Source: Paludisphaera rhizosphaerae
GTDB taxonomy: Bacteria; Planctomycetota; Planctomycetia; Isosphaerales; Isosphaeraceae
Assembly: GCF_011065895.1 (NCBI RefSeq)
Contig: NZ_JAALCR010000008.1
Coordinates: forward strand, 124,001-188,000
DNA: 64,000 nt
Direction of reading: 5' to 3'
How positions within the stretch are numbered: position 1 is the stretch's first letter; each line of letters starts with the position of its first letter. The notes beneath the pieces were generated by a model. It did not search any database. It was not told the DNA's origin and saw only the letters and a list, made by a program, of their open reading frames with translations. The position numbers and the translations under genes were made by a program. This document shows, piece after piece, positions 26,385 through 38,683 of this stretch.

Positions 26385-27263
26385 TCAGACCGCGGTCTTG
26401 ACGCGCTGGACGTGAGCGACGACCTGGCGAGCCACGGCGTCGGCGTGGGTGACGAAGGCGATATGGCCGGCGTTCTCGATCGACTCGAAGCGGGCGCCGG
26501 AGATCTCCATCGCCAGCCGCTTTTGTCGAGAGGCCGGGACGATCACGTCGCGAGCCCCCGCCAGCACGAGGGTCGGCACGTCCACCCGCCAGAGGCGGTC
26601 GGTCACGTCGAAGTGCTCGAGTTGACCCAGACGGGCCGCCATCACCGTTTGAGGCGTCCGCCAAATCCGCTCGACCACCTGATCAGCCTGCGGGCCGGGC
26701 TCGGGCTTCTTGGCATACAACAGGTTGAGGAACTGGTTGATGAACGGGCTGTTCGTGGGGAGTGCGTACCGCTCCAGAACGTGCCGGACGATTCCGGCGG
26801 CGGTTGTGGCCCGGAACTTCGACTCTATCCCGTGAACCACGAGGGAATCGATCATCCGAGGGTGGTCGACGGCCAGTTCCAGCGCGACGGCCCCGCCGAA
26901 GGAGACGCCTAGCACCGACGGCCGCTCAAGGCCTAGACGCTCGATCAGGCCCGCCAGGTCGGCGGCGTGCCAGCCGAGTTCGACGTGAGGGGTTCGGGTC
27001 GCCCCCAACGGCCCCGCGCCGCAGGGCCGCTCGCCGCGCAGGTCGTAGGAAATGACCTCATGGTGCTTCGCCAGTCGACGGAGCAGAGGCTGGCACAGCC
27101 GCCAACCTCCGGCCATCCCCGGAATCACCACGAGCGGGTCGCCGGAACCCATCCGAACGACTTCGAAGTCTTCCCCGTTGACCACAACGCGGCGCGTCCG
27201 CCGCGTTCCCGCCTCCGGCGCGATGCTCGACCAGCTATCCTGCCATTTCGTCGCAATCCGCAT
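26385..27263 (-). CDS. Alpha/beta hydrolase
   Basis: A 292-residue cytosolic alpha/beta-fold hydrolase. The oxyanion-side motif PLVVIPGMAGGW is followed by ISYDLRGERP, the nucleophile elbow LGVSFGGAVALELA with Ser, an acid in LAGARDVIVPASR and the catalytic His in ENAGHIAFV. The triad is complete. The substrate is unknown; close relatives are annotated as esterases or carboxylesterases. The ATG at 27261-27263 is chosen because GAGGGGGG precedes it; a GTG five codons upstream is also open. It is monocistronic, ending in the strong terminator at 26295-26352. Confidence 0.88.
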   Translation of the reverse strand: MRIATKWQDSWSSIAPEAGTRRTRRVVVNGEDFEVVRMGSGDPLVVIPGMAGGWRLCQPLLRRLAKHHEVISYDLRGERPCGAGPLGATRTPHVELGWHAADLAGLIERLGLERPSVLGVSFGGAVALELAVDHPRMIDSLVVHGIESKFRATTAAGIVRHVLERYALPTNSPFINQFLNLLYAKKPEPGPQADQVVERIWRTPQTVMAARLGQLEHFDVTDRLWRVDVPTLVLAGARDVIVPASRQKRLAMEISGARFESIENAGHIAFVTHADAVARQVVAHVQRVKTAV

Positions 27264-27478
27264 CTCGCCCCCCCTCACACCGCCTCGGCCCGCTCAACAA
27301 GCCGTCACTCAAGCCGCCGCATCTTGAAGTTGCTCGTCGAGGAAACCCATTGGCTCCGCCCGTTCATCGCCAGCGAACTGGCCTCTGAGTGGCGGATTCG
27401 ATCACCCTTCTTTCGCACTTCACGTGCCTTCCGGTTTTCCCGACACAAATTCTCGTTCGACACCCTGATTCACTTGAC

Positions 27479-27784
27479 GCCGAATTTCCGACACCTCAAC
27501 AGATCGTCGAAATTTCAGCGCTGAAACATGGATCAGAAAGCAGCACTCGACAGAATCGGAATCACCCAAATTACCCAGGCGATCCATTTTCCGAAACCAG
27601 GGGCAATCAAGAAGACTTTGCGGATTACAGCGGCTCAACGACACCATCCCACGTCAGGTTTCGCAATTTCCACGAGATGTTGAACTATCCAGAAACGCCG
27701 CTCGACGAGCGCTGAAAATTGTCGATACTCCAACAGCGCTGAACTTGCACTTCAGCGCCGAATTCCGGAAGATCAACAGGTCGG
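27479..27784. repeat. Degenerate repeats with AGCGCTGAA cores upstream of sigma-54 activator
   Basis: This gap is visibly less GC-rich than its surroundings and carries repeated words: the perfect palindrome TTCAGCGCTGAA at 27514-27525, AGCGCTGAA at 27708-27716 and CAGCGCTGAA at 27734-27743. GCCGAATTTCCG (27479-27490) and GCCGAATTCCGG (27757-27768) are each followed a few bases later by TCAACAG. It looks like decayed copies of one element. Small frames crossing it on both strands have no recognisable product. Confidence 0.5.
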
Positions 27785-27876
27785 TCACAACAACTCTGGA
27801 AACCCTGGCAAAACAGAGGGTTTTCGAGTTGCTAAGCGACCTGGGCGGAATGCGAGTGAAGTAACGGAGATCGACG

Positions 27877-30939
<3,063 letters not shown>

Positions 30940-30966
30940 AGCATCGCCCCGGATGGACGGGTGGGC

Positions 30967-31908
30967 TCACTTGGGGGCGGGCTCGTTCCCGATCGTCATG
31001 TCCATCGTGTTCTCAATGGTCTGTTCGAGCTGATTTCCGCCGACCGTGATCAGCTGGACCATCTTGATTTTGACGTGAGAGCTGTCGAGCCGGCCCTTCT
31101 CCTTGTCGAAAGCGTACGAGCCGTCGCTCTTCTGCTCCTTGATCTCCACCTGAAGCTGGGGGTTCTGAAGGTCCTCAAGCTTCATCTTGGCGTCGAGGGC
31201 GATCTTGACCCGTCCGGGCGCATTGGCCTCGGGGCCGACGACGGTGTAGGTCTTGTCGGTGACGACGGTCGCGAACTGGGCGAGCGGGAGCTTGGACTCC
31301 TCGCTCCAGCCCTTGCCGTCGGCGATGGCCTCCTCGGGGAAGATCAGGATCGACTGGGTGATCATCTTCTTCACCGATTCCTCCGAGAAGAGGGTGGCCA
31401 TCGGCCCGGTGAAACTCTGCTTCAGACTGTCGAGCGACTTCTGGGGGATCGAGACGGAGTCGATGCGGCCCCGGGGATCCATCTTGAAGGTGTATTGGAG
31501 GCCGGCCACGGCCTTGAACATGGAGCTAAGCTGGGCGGCGATGGGGCCTTCCTGAGCCTTGTCCGGCTCAGCGCTGTCGAACTCGAACGGAGGCTGGCCG
31601 GCCACCTCCATCTTGATCTTGATGCGTTCGTTGGCCTGGGTCATCTGGGCGACGCCCTCGGGGGAGACGTCGTCGACCGTCCAGCGGACGTCGCTGGCCT
31701 GCTGGATCGTCTGACCCGCCTCTTTGTCGCCGGCCTTCATCCTGGTGTCGGTCTTCTGAACCAGGGTGTACCGGATGGTCTCACCCTTCGTGAACTTCCA
31801 GCGGAGGGGAGCGTCGGCGAGGGCCGCCGGCGCGGTCGCGAGGATCGCGGCCAGCCCCAGGGCGGTTGCGAGGGCGCGACGTCGGGGCGTGGGGGACGGG
31901 TGCGACAT
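30967..31908 (-). CDS. Exported DUF6263-like protein (copy 1)
   Basis: A 313-residue exported protein with a signal peptide ([20 protein letters not shown]). The mature part begins [20 protein letters not shown], the DUF6263-type opening, and continues as a beta-rich fold with repeated [15 protein letters not shown] and ILIFPEEAI-like segments. It ends in an extracellular-style [14 protein letters not shown] stretch. Function is unknown. The ATG at 31906-31908 has TGGGAG upstream; an earlier start adds 20 non-signal residues. The next gene upstream is a clear paralogue (both have LRW.F.kG...RY, a QT...LPE.....G..W region and a closing EQ.....m...I), so a tandem duplication is likely. Confidence 0.83.
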   Translation of the reverse strand: MSHPSPTPRRRALATALGLAAILATAPAALADAPLRWKFTKGETIRYTLVQKTDTRMKAGDKEAGQTIQQASDVRWTVDDVSPEGVAQMTQANERIKIKMEVAGQPPFEFDSAEPDKAQEGPIAAQLSSMFKAVAGLQYTFKMDPRGRIDSVSIPQKSLDSLKQSFTGPMATLFSEESVKKMITQSILIFPEEAIADGKGWSEESKLPLAQFATVVTDKTYTVVGPEANAPGRVKIALDAKMKLEDLQNPQLQVEIKEQKSDGSYAFDKEKGRLDSSHVKIKMVQLITVGGNQLEQTIENTMDMTIGNEPAPK

Positions 31909-32005
31909 CAATCGGAACTCCCAGGTGGTGAAGCGGCGGGCGTCATGCCCGGCCGACGCCCCTCGCAACAGGCGAAGGAACCGACGGCGGGCGTCCAGAT
32001 TCAGC

Positions 32006-32959
32006 TCAGCGTGAAGGTGCGGGGGCGGGGGCCTCGACCGAGGGAACGTATTTCAGTTCCAGGCGCGTCTCGGCCGATTGCTCGATGCTCTGACCGCCGG
32101 CGGTGATGCCGAGCGTCATGGATTCCTCCAGCCTTCCAGACAGGAGCAGGCCGGCGCGAACGTCGAAGGCGAAGGTTCCCTTGCCGGCTTGCCGCAGCAG
32201 CTTCATCTCCAGCGCGGCCTCCGGGGTCGGGCGAAGCGAGCAGTTGGACTCGACGTCGACGTCGTGAACGTGGGGAGCGTCGGCCCGAGGCCCGCGCTCG
32301 GTGTACGTCCGGTCGAGGACCAGGGCGCCAAGCATCGGCATGGGGGCGGTCACCTGGCGGGTCCAGGTCGCTCCGGGTTCCACAGAGGCCTCGGGAAGGA
32401 GAGGGGAGGTCTGGACGATCAGGTTGCGGATCCCCTCTTCGGAGAAGAGCAGCGCTCCGCCGAGCGTCCCGGCCTGGCGGACGGCCGCCTGGAGGGCTGG
32501 GGTGGGTTTCAGGTCGGAGATCTCGCCTCGGGCGCTCACGCGGAAGGAGACCTCGGAGCCGGGAAGGGCTCGGAGCAGCTCGACGAGCCGGGCCGAGTAC
32601 GGACCGTCCTCGTGGATCGTCCCCTTCGCAGTGTCGTATTCGAAGGCGATCGGCCGGCCGTCCCCCTCGACCTTGACGTGGACGCGGTCGATGGTCAGCG
32701 TCACCTCGGCGGCGTCCGCCTCCACCTTGCCGATCGTCCAGTGGAAGTCGACGTCCTGGCGACGTTCGGTGTGGACGCCCCGGCCTCCTTCGGGCTTCGA
32801 CCCGTAGGCGACGACCTGCCGCAGCTCGTAGCGGAGGACCTTTCCAGGCTCAAACCGCCACCGTAGAGAGACAGGTTCGCCGGCCCTCGCGGTCGGCAGG
32901 AGCGTCAGCAGCAGCATCAGGAGGGCGGCCGTCAGCCTCCGTGGGGCCGGATCCTTCAT
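32006..32959 (-). CDS. Exported DUF6263-like protein (copy 2)
   Basis: A 317-residue exported paralogue of the following gene: signal peptide (LTAALLMLLLTLLPTARA), then LRWRFEPGKVLRYELRQVVA and a shared order of conserved blocks (DVDFHWTIGKVEADAAEVTL; LLFSEEGIRNLIVQTSPLLP; AFDVRAGLLLSGRLEESMTL). Identity to copy 1 looks low to moderate by eye, so the duplication is old. Biochemical role unknown. Both genes lie on the minus strand 97 bases apart and may be cotranscribed. Confidence 0.8.
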   Translation of the reverse strand: MKDPAPRRLTAALLMLLLTLLPTARAGEPVSLRWRFEPGKVLRYELRQVVAYGSKPEGGRGVHTERRQDVDFHWTIGKVEADAAEVTLTIDRVHVKVEGDGRPIAFEYDTAKGTIHEDGPYSARLVELLRALPGSEVSFRVSARGEISDLKPTPALQAAVRQAGTLGGALLFSEEGIRNLIVQTSPLLPEASVEPGATWTRQVTAPMPMLGALVLDRTYTERGPRADAPHVHDVDVESNCSLRPTPEAALEMKLLRQAGKGTFAFDVRAGLLLSGRLEESMTLGITAGGQSIEQSAETRLELKYVPSVEAPAPAPSR

Positions 32960-33050
32960 GGCTCGGAGCCTTTCCGGTTCGATGCAGTCGGTCCAGAAGC
33001 GACCTTCTCCTTAGGGACTTTCAGCATACCCACGGACGACCGAGAATACA

Positions 33051-33740
33051 TCATCGTGCGTTCGGGTCGTCGATCGATCGATCGTCCTCGATCGCGATGA
33101 TGGGATTCGTGCGCGGCCGGTTCGGATCGCCGGGACGCAGCAGGCAACTCATGAAGATGAAAACGTACGCGATATTGCAGGTGATCGACGCCAGCAGGTT
33201 TCCACTGACCGCGTAGACCGTCCCCAGATAAAGACCCACCACAAGAGTGAGCAGGGCGTAAGAGATGGAGACCGGGTGGAGGACGGCGAAAAGGAAGCTG
33301 GCGAGGACGACGCCCCAGGCGTCTCCGCAAAGATCCATGAGAGTCTGCTGGAAGACGCCTCGAAACATCATCTCCTGACCCACGCCGGTCGCCACGGCGA
33401 TGAGCGCCAGGTCGTCCCAGGTGCTGTTGGCCAGCAGCGGCACGAATTCGTCGTCGAAGAGCCGCCGCAGCCAGATGAACGGAGCGAACCGCCACCGGAG
33501 GGAGGCGACGAGCAGAAAGGCCAGCGGAACCCCAAGGAGCGCGCCGGTCGCTCCGGCGTGGAAGTCCCAGCCGAACCGCTTCAAGGGGGCGTGGCCGAGC
33601 AGCCAACCGAGCAGGAGCGACGCCGGCGCGAGGCCTCCCTCGGCGAATACGGCCAGGGTCATAATCGCGTCATGGCCCGGCGCGTCGATCTCTGGGTCCG
33701 GGAAACTTCCCGAATCGCTCAAATCATCCCGATCCTGCAT
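33051..33740 (-). CDS. CPBP/CAAX-like membrane protein with altered catalytic residues
   Basis: A 229-residue polytopic membrane protein of the CPBP (CAAX prenyl protease/bacteriocin-processing) family. The first family motif EExxxR is here GQEMMFRG, with Gln122 in place of the first Glu. The second motif keeps its His (FAVLH, His155). The third, normally a His-x3-Asn, appears as ITCNIAYVF with the His gone. Two of three catalytic motifs are therefore altered, and it may be a non-proteolytic relative or a membrane regulator. About five hydrophobic segments are visible. It has no obvious partner nearby. Confidence 0.8.
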   Translation of the reverse strand: MQDRDDLSDSGSFPDPEIDAPGHDAIMTLAVFAEGGLAPASLLLGWLLGHAPLKRFGWDFHAGATGALLGVPLAFLLVASLRWRFAPFIWLRRLFDDEFVPLLANSTWDDLALIAVATGVGQEMMFRGVFQQTLMDLCGDAWGVVLASFLFAVLHPVSISYALLTLVVGLYLGTVYAVSGNLLASITCNIAYVFIFMSCLLRPGDPNRPRTNPIIAIEDDRSIDDPNAR

Positions 33741-34010
33741 CCCGTCCTTTCGCGACTCCAGACACTCGCCTCGCAGGCGGTCGGCGGGGACCGTCCGGCT
33801 CGACTTGCTCGATAGTAAGACTAGCTGACGCCGCAGCCTGTGTCGATCCTCGGCCTTGCGGCGGCGGGTGGGAGGGTCAAGCCGAGGCGTCGTTCGCCTC
33901 GGTCGGCCAGGGTCAAACGCGGCGACCCCGGTCGAACGCCCTTTTGGAGAAGAGCGTCGACGCAGGGTCGCGCGGAACGAATTCGAGGGCCGCTTGACCG
34001 AGAATCTCGG

Positions 34011-35453
34011 TTATTGGGCGGTAATGTTTTTGACCCGGGGGTCGGCCAGGCTGATCCGTCGCGACTGGAGGCCGCCGTTGCGTCGGATGACGTAGAGCAG
34101 GGCGGAGTCGGTCTGGACGGCTTCGGGCTGGCTGAGGACGTGTCGGATGTGGTCGGGCCGCAGGGTCTCCCAGTTCCGCTCGCCGACGTTCATCCCCACC
34201 AGGATGTCTCCCCGCTGCAACGCGGCGGCGGCCGCGGGGCTGCCGGGCAGAACGGCCTGGATGAAGAGGCCGCCGCGGAGCTTCGGGTTGACCGCGGAGA
34301 CGTCCTCGGTGGCCGCCGGCGAAGTCCTCAGGCCGATCGACTCCCAGATCGGATCGTTCGGCTCATAGGCGGCCAGAGCCGTCTCCTGGGTCACGGGCCG
34401 GACGTCCACGGCCAGCGCGGTCTCGACGCCGCCGCGACGGACGACGACCTTCGTCGCGGAGCCGGGCCGAGCGTCGAGGAACGCCCGCTCCACGTCCACA
34501 ACGTTGGTGACGGTCATTCCGCCGATCTGCAGCAGTTCGTCGCCAGGCCGAACGCCGGCCGACTCGCCCGGCCCGCCGTGCTGAACGTCGGCCGCCACCA
34601 GAACCCGTCGTCCGTTGCGGACCGTCTCGGCCGCCGAAACCCCGTGCCAGGTCGCCGCCAGCCGACGCGTGCTGAGCATCTCGGCGGCGGTCCGCTTCAC
34701 CTCGTCGATGGGGAGGGCGAAGCCGATCCCCTGAGCGCCGGCCCGCACCGCCACGTTGATGCCGATCAACTCGCCTTCGATGTTGATCAGCGGCCCCCCA
34801 GAGTTTCCGGGGTTGATCGCGGCGTCGGTCTGGATCAGGTTGCGGTAGACCTGCTCGTCGGACAGGGTCACGTCGCGGTGCAGGGCGCCCACGATCCCGA
34901 CGGACACCGTGTTCTCATAGCCGAACGCGTTGCCGATGGTGATCACCGGCTCGCCGATCATCAGGTCGGACGACGTTCCAATCGTGATCGCCGGCAGGGG
35001 GGTCCGGGGTTCCACCTTGATCAGGGCCAGGTCCATCACCGGGTCGAACTGGAGGACCCGGGCCGGGTACGTCGTGCCGTCCAGAAGCTGGACCTGCACC
35101 CCCTGAACCCTATCCACCACGTGGTGGTTGGTGAGGATGTAGCCCCGGCCGTCGACGATGACGCCCGAGCCCATGCCGTTGACCCGCGGTCTTTGATTCT
35201 CCTCCGGCGAGAAAGGCCAGCGGCTGCTGGACGCCGCCTTCTTCTCGCTGGAGATGTTGACCACGCAGGCCTGCGTCTTCGCCACGGCCTCCACCACGGC
35301 CGTCCGTCGGACGCCGACCGCCGACGGGTCGGACGCCTTCGCCGTCGCCGCAGTCAGAGCCAGAACGACCGCCATCAAGGCGACGCCCGCCCGAGGGCCC
35401 GGCAAGCCCAGGGGGCGTTCCACCCCTCCTCGGCGATTCCAAGGTTTTGACAC
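34011..35453 (-). CDS. HtrA/Deg-type serine protease with two PDZ domains
   Basis: A periplasmic trypsin-like protease. After a signal region (LMAVVLALTAATAKA) the S1 domain shows the complete triad: His in LTNHHVVD, Asp in MDLALIKV and Ser in NPGNSGGPLIN. Two PDZ domains follow: ESAGVRPGDELLQIGGMTVT and a degenerate one, AAAALQRGDILVGMNVG. The likely role is quality control of exported proteins. Start choice: GTG at 35451-35453 has GGGGA upstream and leaves a normal signal peptide (480 residues). A start 37 codons earlier is open but lacks a site. Location upstream of the DUF6263 and CPBP genes gives no functional clue. Confidence 0.9.
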   Translation of the reverse strand: MSKPWNRRGGVERPLGLPGPRAGVALMAVVLALTAATAKASDPSAVGVRRTAVVEAVAKTQACVVNISSEKKAASSSRWPFSPEENQRPRVNGMGSGVIVDGRGYILTNHHVVDRVQGVQVQLLDGTTYPARVLQFDPVMDLALIKVEPRTPLPAITIGTSSDLMIGEPVITIGNAFGYENTVSVGIVGALHRDVTLSDEQVYRNLIQTDAAINPGNSGGPLINIEGELIGINVAVRAGAQGIGFALPIDEVKRTAAEMLSTRRLAATWHGVSAAETVRNGRRVLVAADVQHGGPGESAGVRPGDELLQIGGMTVTNVVDVERAFLDARPGSATKVVVRRGGVETALAVDVRPVTQETALAAYEPNDPIWESIGLRTSPAATEDVSAVNPKLRGGLFIQAVLPGSPAAAAALQRGDILVGMNVGERNWETLRPDHIRHVLSQPEAVQTDSALLYVIRRNGGLQSRRISLADPRVKNITAQ

Positions 35454-35907
35454 GATGTCGTCCCCAATCGCGTTGAGCGTCGGCTGACTTCCATGCCCCG
35501 GCCCGGCGACTCCGCTCCGCCGCCCACCAGGCTCGTCCGACGTGCTCTTGGATCGGTTGCCCACATTACCAGCTTGAACCTAGTCCACCGTCTTTCGCCC
35601 AGGCTTTCCACGTTCCGCAACTATCCGAATAACACAATCAAATTTCCCATTTTAACGCCCGCACGTCATGAATAAGCCGTCAGGTCGGTCGTTTCGTTGC
35701 ACGGAATTGGTGGAGCGGCGCCACTCCTGAAGCCTCGCGGGGGAGCGCGCCTCCTCAACTCGGCACGCTCGGACGGCTCGATCGCGGCGACGAGGTCCTA
35801 ACCTCTGCCGCCGATTCACGATTCAAAAAAATCGCCCTGCCCAAAACCCCCGCCTGATCGTCAAACTAGAAGAGGGCAGGTTTCTTAAGGTCGCGGAGTC
35901 GGGATGA

Positions 35908-36231
35908 ATGGCCGAAAAGTCGCCGAAGCGGTTGAAGTTGGAAGCAAGCCTCAGTGAGGACCCCTCGGACGCCTTCTTGCGATATGGCCTGGCCGTGCAG
36001 TGCCTGCGCGAGGGCGATGTGGACGAGGGCCGAGAGCGGCTCAAGGCGCTCATCGCCGACGGGCCGGCGGAAGCGGTCGCGGCTTACCAGCAGCTCGGGC
36101 AGTCCTATGCGGAGGCCGAGGAGTTCGAGGCCGCCGCCGAGACGCTTCGGGCCGGGATCGCGTTGGCGCGAACCCGAGGTGACGGCCACGCCGCAGCCGA
36201 GATGGAGGGGCTCCTTGACACCCTCGACTGA
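35908..36231 (+). CDS. Small TPR-like protein
   Basis: A 107-residue soluble protein with two or three tetratricopeptide-like helical repeats (DAFLRYGLAVQCLREGDVDE, then AAYQQLGQSYAEAEEFEAAA). This is a common small planctomycete protein of unknown role. It precedes the iron-type alcohol dehydrogenase gene by 21 bases, so the two are probably cotranscribed. ATG at 35908 follows a GGAG/GGGA purine run. Confidence 0.75.
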   Translation: MAEKSPKRLKLEASLSEDPSDAFLRYGLAVQCLREGDVDEGRERLKALIADGPAEAVAAYQQLGQSYAEAEEFEAAAETLRAGIALARTRGDGHAAAEMEGLLDTLD

Positions 36232-36252
36232 CGGGGCCTGGAGGGCGGCCCA

Positions 36253-37374
36253 GTGATCGGCCCCATGCTCTCGTCCGGGATCGCGCCTGCGATCCCTGCC
36301 GGGACGACGGCTCTCGAACTCCCCGCGCCCGTGAGGATCGGCGCCGGCTCGGCCCGAGGCCTGGCCGCTGCGCTGGCGGGGCTGGGGGTCGCCCGTCCCC
36401 TGATCGTCACCGATGCGGGGCTGGTCGCCGTCGGACTGGTCGACGCCGTCCGTCAGCCGCTCGACGCCTCCGAGCTGTTCGCCGAACTCTCCCCCGACCC
36501 GACGGAAGCGGATGTCTCGCGCGCCATCGAACGCTTCCGTGAAAGCGGCTGCGACGGCCTGGTGGGGCTGGGAGGCGGCTCAGCGATTGAGACCGCCAAG
36601 GCGATTCGGCGGTTCGTCGGCGGGACGCCGCTGGTGGCGGTTCCGACCTCGGCCGGCCCGGGGGTTGAGGCCCTGCCCACGGCCCGAATCCGCTCGATGG
36701 AAACCGGCTGCAAGCGCGACGTCGGGGGAACGCCCACGCTCCCCTCGCTGACGATCTCCGACCCCTCGCTCACTCGATCGGCCCCCCCTGCGCTGACGGC
36801 GGCGACGGGGATCGACGCCCTCTCGCATTGCCTGGAGGCCTACCTCGCCGCCGGGTTTCATCCGTTCTGCGACGGCGCGGCGATCGAGGGCCTGCGGTAC
36901 ATCTTCCGAGGCTTCGAGGCCGCCGTGCTCGACGGCTCGAATGCCGAGGCCCGCGCCGCGATGACCGTCGGATCGCTCCTGGGCGGCGCGGCAGCTCGGA
37001 AAGGACTGGGGGCGGCCCACGCCCTGGCTTTCGCCGTCGAGGTCGACGCCCCCGGTCGGCACGCGCCGCTGGTGGCGATCCTCCTCCCACACGTCCTGAG
37101 ATACAACCGTCAGGCCGCCGAGCCCCGCATGGCCGAGCTGGCCTCGCGCGTCGGGCTGGGTCGGGCCGGCGACGGCCCCGGCCACCTCATCACGCTCGTG
37201 GAACTTCTTCGTTCCAACGCCCCCCTTGCACGTAAGCTCGGCGATCTGGAAGGCCCCTCACGCGACCGCATCCCCGAATACGCCCGCCTCGCCCTTCTCG
37301 ACCCCGACCTCGCCTCCAACCCCCGCGAGTGCACCCAGACATCCCTCGAAGAGCTTCTCGATCGTGCCTGGTGA
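36253..37374 (+). CDS. Iron-containing alcohol dehydrogenase
   Basis: A 373-residue metal-dependent NAD(P)-linked alcohol dehydrogenase of the group III family. The nucleotide site is GLGGGSAIETAKAI, followed by PTSAGPGVE. The metal ligands are the Asp and His in GIDALSHCLEAYLA and the two His in GAAHALAF and RHAPLVAILLPHV. The full set of four ligands is present. Substrate is uncertain; the family covers ethanol, butanol, lactaldehyde and glycerol enzymes. The frame opens with GTG at 36253, with an ATG four codons later. It lies 21 bases downstream of the small TPR gene. Confidence 0.9.
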   Translation: MIGPMLSSGIAPAIPAGTTALELPAPVRIGAGSARGLAAALAGLGVARPLIVTDAGLVAVGLVDAVRQPLDASELFAELSPDPTEADVSRAIERFRESGCDGLVGLGGGSAIETAKAIRRFVGGTPLVAVPTSAGPGVEALPTARIRSMETGCKRDVGGTPTLPSLTISDPSLTRSAPPALTAATGIDALSHCLEAYLAAGFHPFCDGAAIEGLRYIFRGFEAAVLDGSNAEARAAMTVGSLLGGAAARKGLGAAHALAFAVEVDAPGRHAPLVAILLPHVLRYNRQAAEPRMAELASRVGLGRAGDGPGHLITLVELLRSNAPLARKLGDLEGPSRDRIPEYARLALLDPDLASNPRECTQTSLEELLDRAW

Positions 37375-37705
37375 ACCCGTCCCAGGAGCACCCGAAATGG
37401 CTTCGCTCGCGAACGAAGCCAACCGACATACCGACCCTAAACCACGAACCCGAAGCAATTTGCGTCGATAATACGTCGGGTCCGTTCGCGCGCTTTTCGG
37501 CGATCGTGGATCGCGATTCTCTCTCCGACAATCAGGTTGCCAACGAGCGATGGAGACGCGTGGCCTCTATCTCTACGATGGTTCCTGATGACCCTCAATG
37601 AATAACACCCGGATTCAATCCGCCGATGACCCGCGTCGCGCTCATGTGCCGACGGCGACCATCGAATCGGGCGATGATTCGTGCGCGTGAAGGGTTAGCC
37701 GGTCC
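37375..37705. other. Intergenic region, nothing recognised
   Basis: About 330 bases between the alcohol dehydrogenase and a convergent small gene. No convincing hairpin, promoter or repeat was found; short frames are unsupported. Confidence 0.4.
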
Positions 37706-38110
37706 TCAAGATCCGCTCACGATGACCACGTCCCCGGCGCGGACGCGGTTGTACACGTCGGAGCGAACCAGGTTGATCGTCTGCCTGGAGGCGGTATAGA
37801 CGGGGAGAGGCGCCCCATTGGCAATGCCGTCGTGCACTTCGTGCAGGAAGTCGTTGATCTTCTCCCCCAGGCCGTCCTCGCGGCCGTAGGGGACGAGCAC
37901 GACGGCTTGCTGAAGATGGTTGCGAAGCTGCTCCATGTTGGGCTTGCGCACGTACAGGAAATAGCTCAACCGGACCTGGCGGAGGATGCCGTCAAGCCGG
38001 CCAGCCGGAAGTTCGACGGTGCCGGCCGCCCCCCCCATACCCGATTGCAGGGACCGATCTTCCAGACGGTGGGACGCTTCGGGTCGAAAAGCTCGCCTGT
38101 GCATCGTCAC
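37706..38110 (-). CDS. Small protein with planctomycete LExRxL N-terminal motif
   Basis: A 134-residue protein of unknown function. The N-terminus carries SHRLEDRSLQSG, which matches the RLEDRxLLS-type motif found at the start of many planctomycete cell-surface proteins. No standard signal peptide is obvious. The rest shows no domain I recognise, but it has a helix-rich middle (PNMEQLRNHLQQAVVLVPYG) and a beta-like ending (VRAGDVVIVSG). GTG at 38108-38110 has GGAG six bases upstream; ATG two codons later is an alternative. A similar N-terminal motif is seen at 45651-46856. Confidence 0.6.
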   Translation of the reverse strand: MTMHRRAFRPEASHRLEDRSLQSGMGGAAGTVELPAGRLDGILRQVRLSYFLYVRKPNMEQLRNHLQQAVVLVPYGREDGLGEKINDFLHEVHDGIANGAPLPVYTASRQTINLVRSDVYNRVRAGDVVIVSGS

Positions 38111-38683
38111 ATTCCGCTCCTGCCTGGCGCTTTGGGAGAAGATTGCGGGCCGACGTCCTCGCTCCCGCCAACGCTTCTTCCTCTTTCATCGACTTCCCGC
38201 GTCGACAACTCTCGTCATAGTCGCCCCCAATCGGCACGACCGACGCATCCCGACCGGATCAAGGGGGCCCTGCGACCGGTAGGTCGATCGTTCTGCTCCT
38301 TCACCTCCTCGTAACCTGGGGGCCGAATCCCCAGCCGGCATCAGGAGAGTTGCGCCGCTCCCCCACGTGTGCGCCTGGTGTGCGACTGTCGAGAAGCTTC
38401 GGGGCGTCAACGATCGGCCATCGCATCACAAACCATACTAAACGTTAATCTTCAAAATATGCCCTTTTCGTCGTTCCTTCGCCATGCCGTCGCGGTAGAG
38501 TGACGACCGTCGTTGGCGAGGACGAGTCGCGAGCCCAGGGTCGTGGGCCTGGCGACGTGGTGCATCACGCTGGTTTCTCCACCCTCTCTCAAGGGTGGAC
38601 GATCGCGATGCATGTTTTTGGAACGGTCTCGCCAGGGATGATCCGAGTCTTGCACCTCTTCCATCGAGACTGGAGGTCCCGTC
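38111..38683. other. Intergenic region with leader hairpin before DUF1559 gene
   Basis: About 570 bases without a convincing gene. It includes an AT-richer patch near 38430-38470 (CTAAACGTTAATCTTCAAAA) that could contain a promoter, and the TCCACCCT/AGGGTGGA hairpin at 38578-38599 in the presumed leader of the DUF1559 gene at 38684. The 71-codon open frame starting at 38500 has no features of a real protein. Confidence 0.45.
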
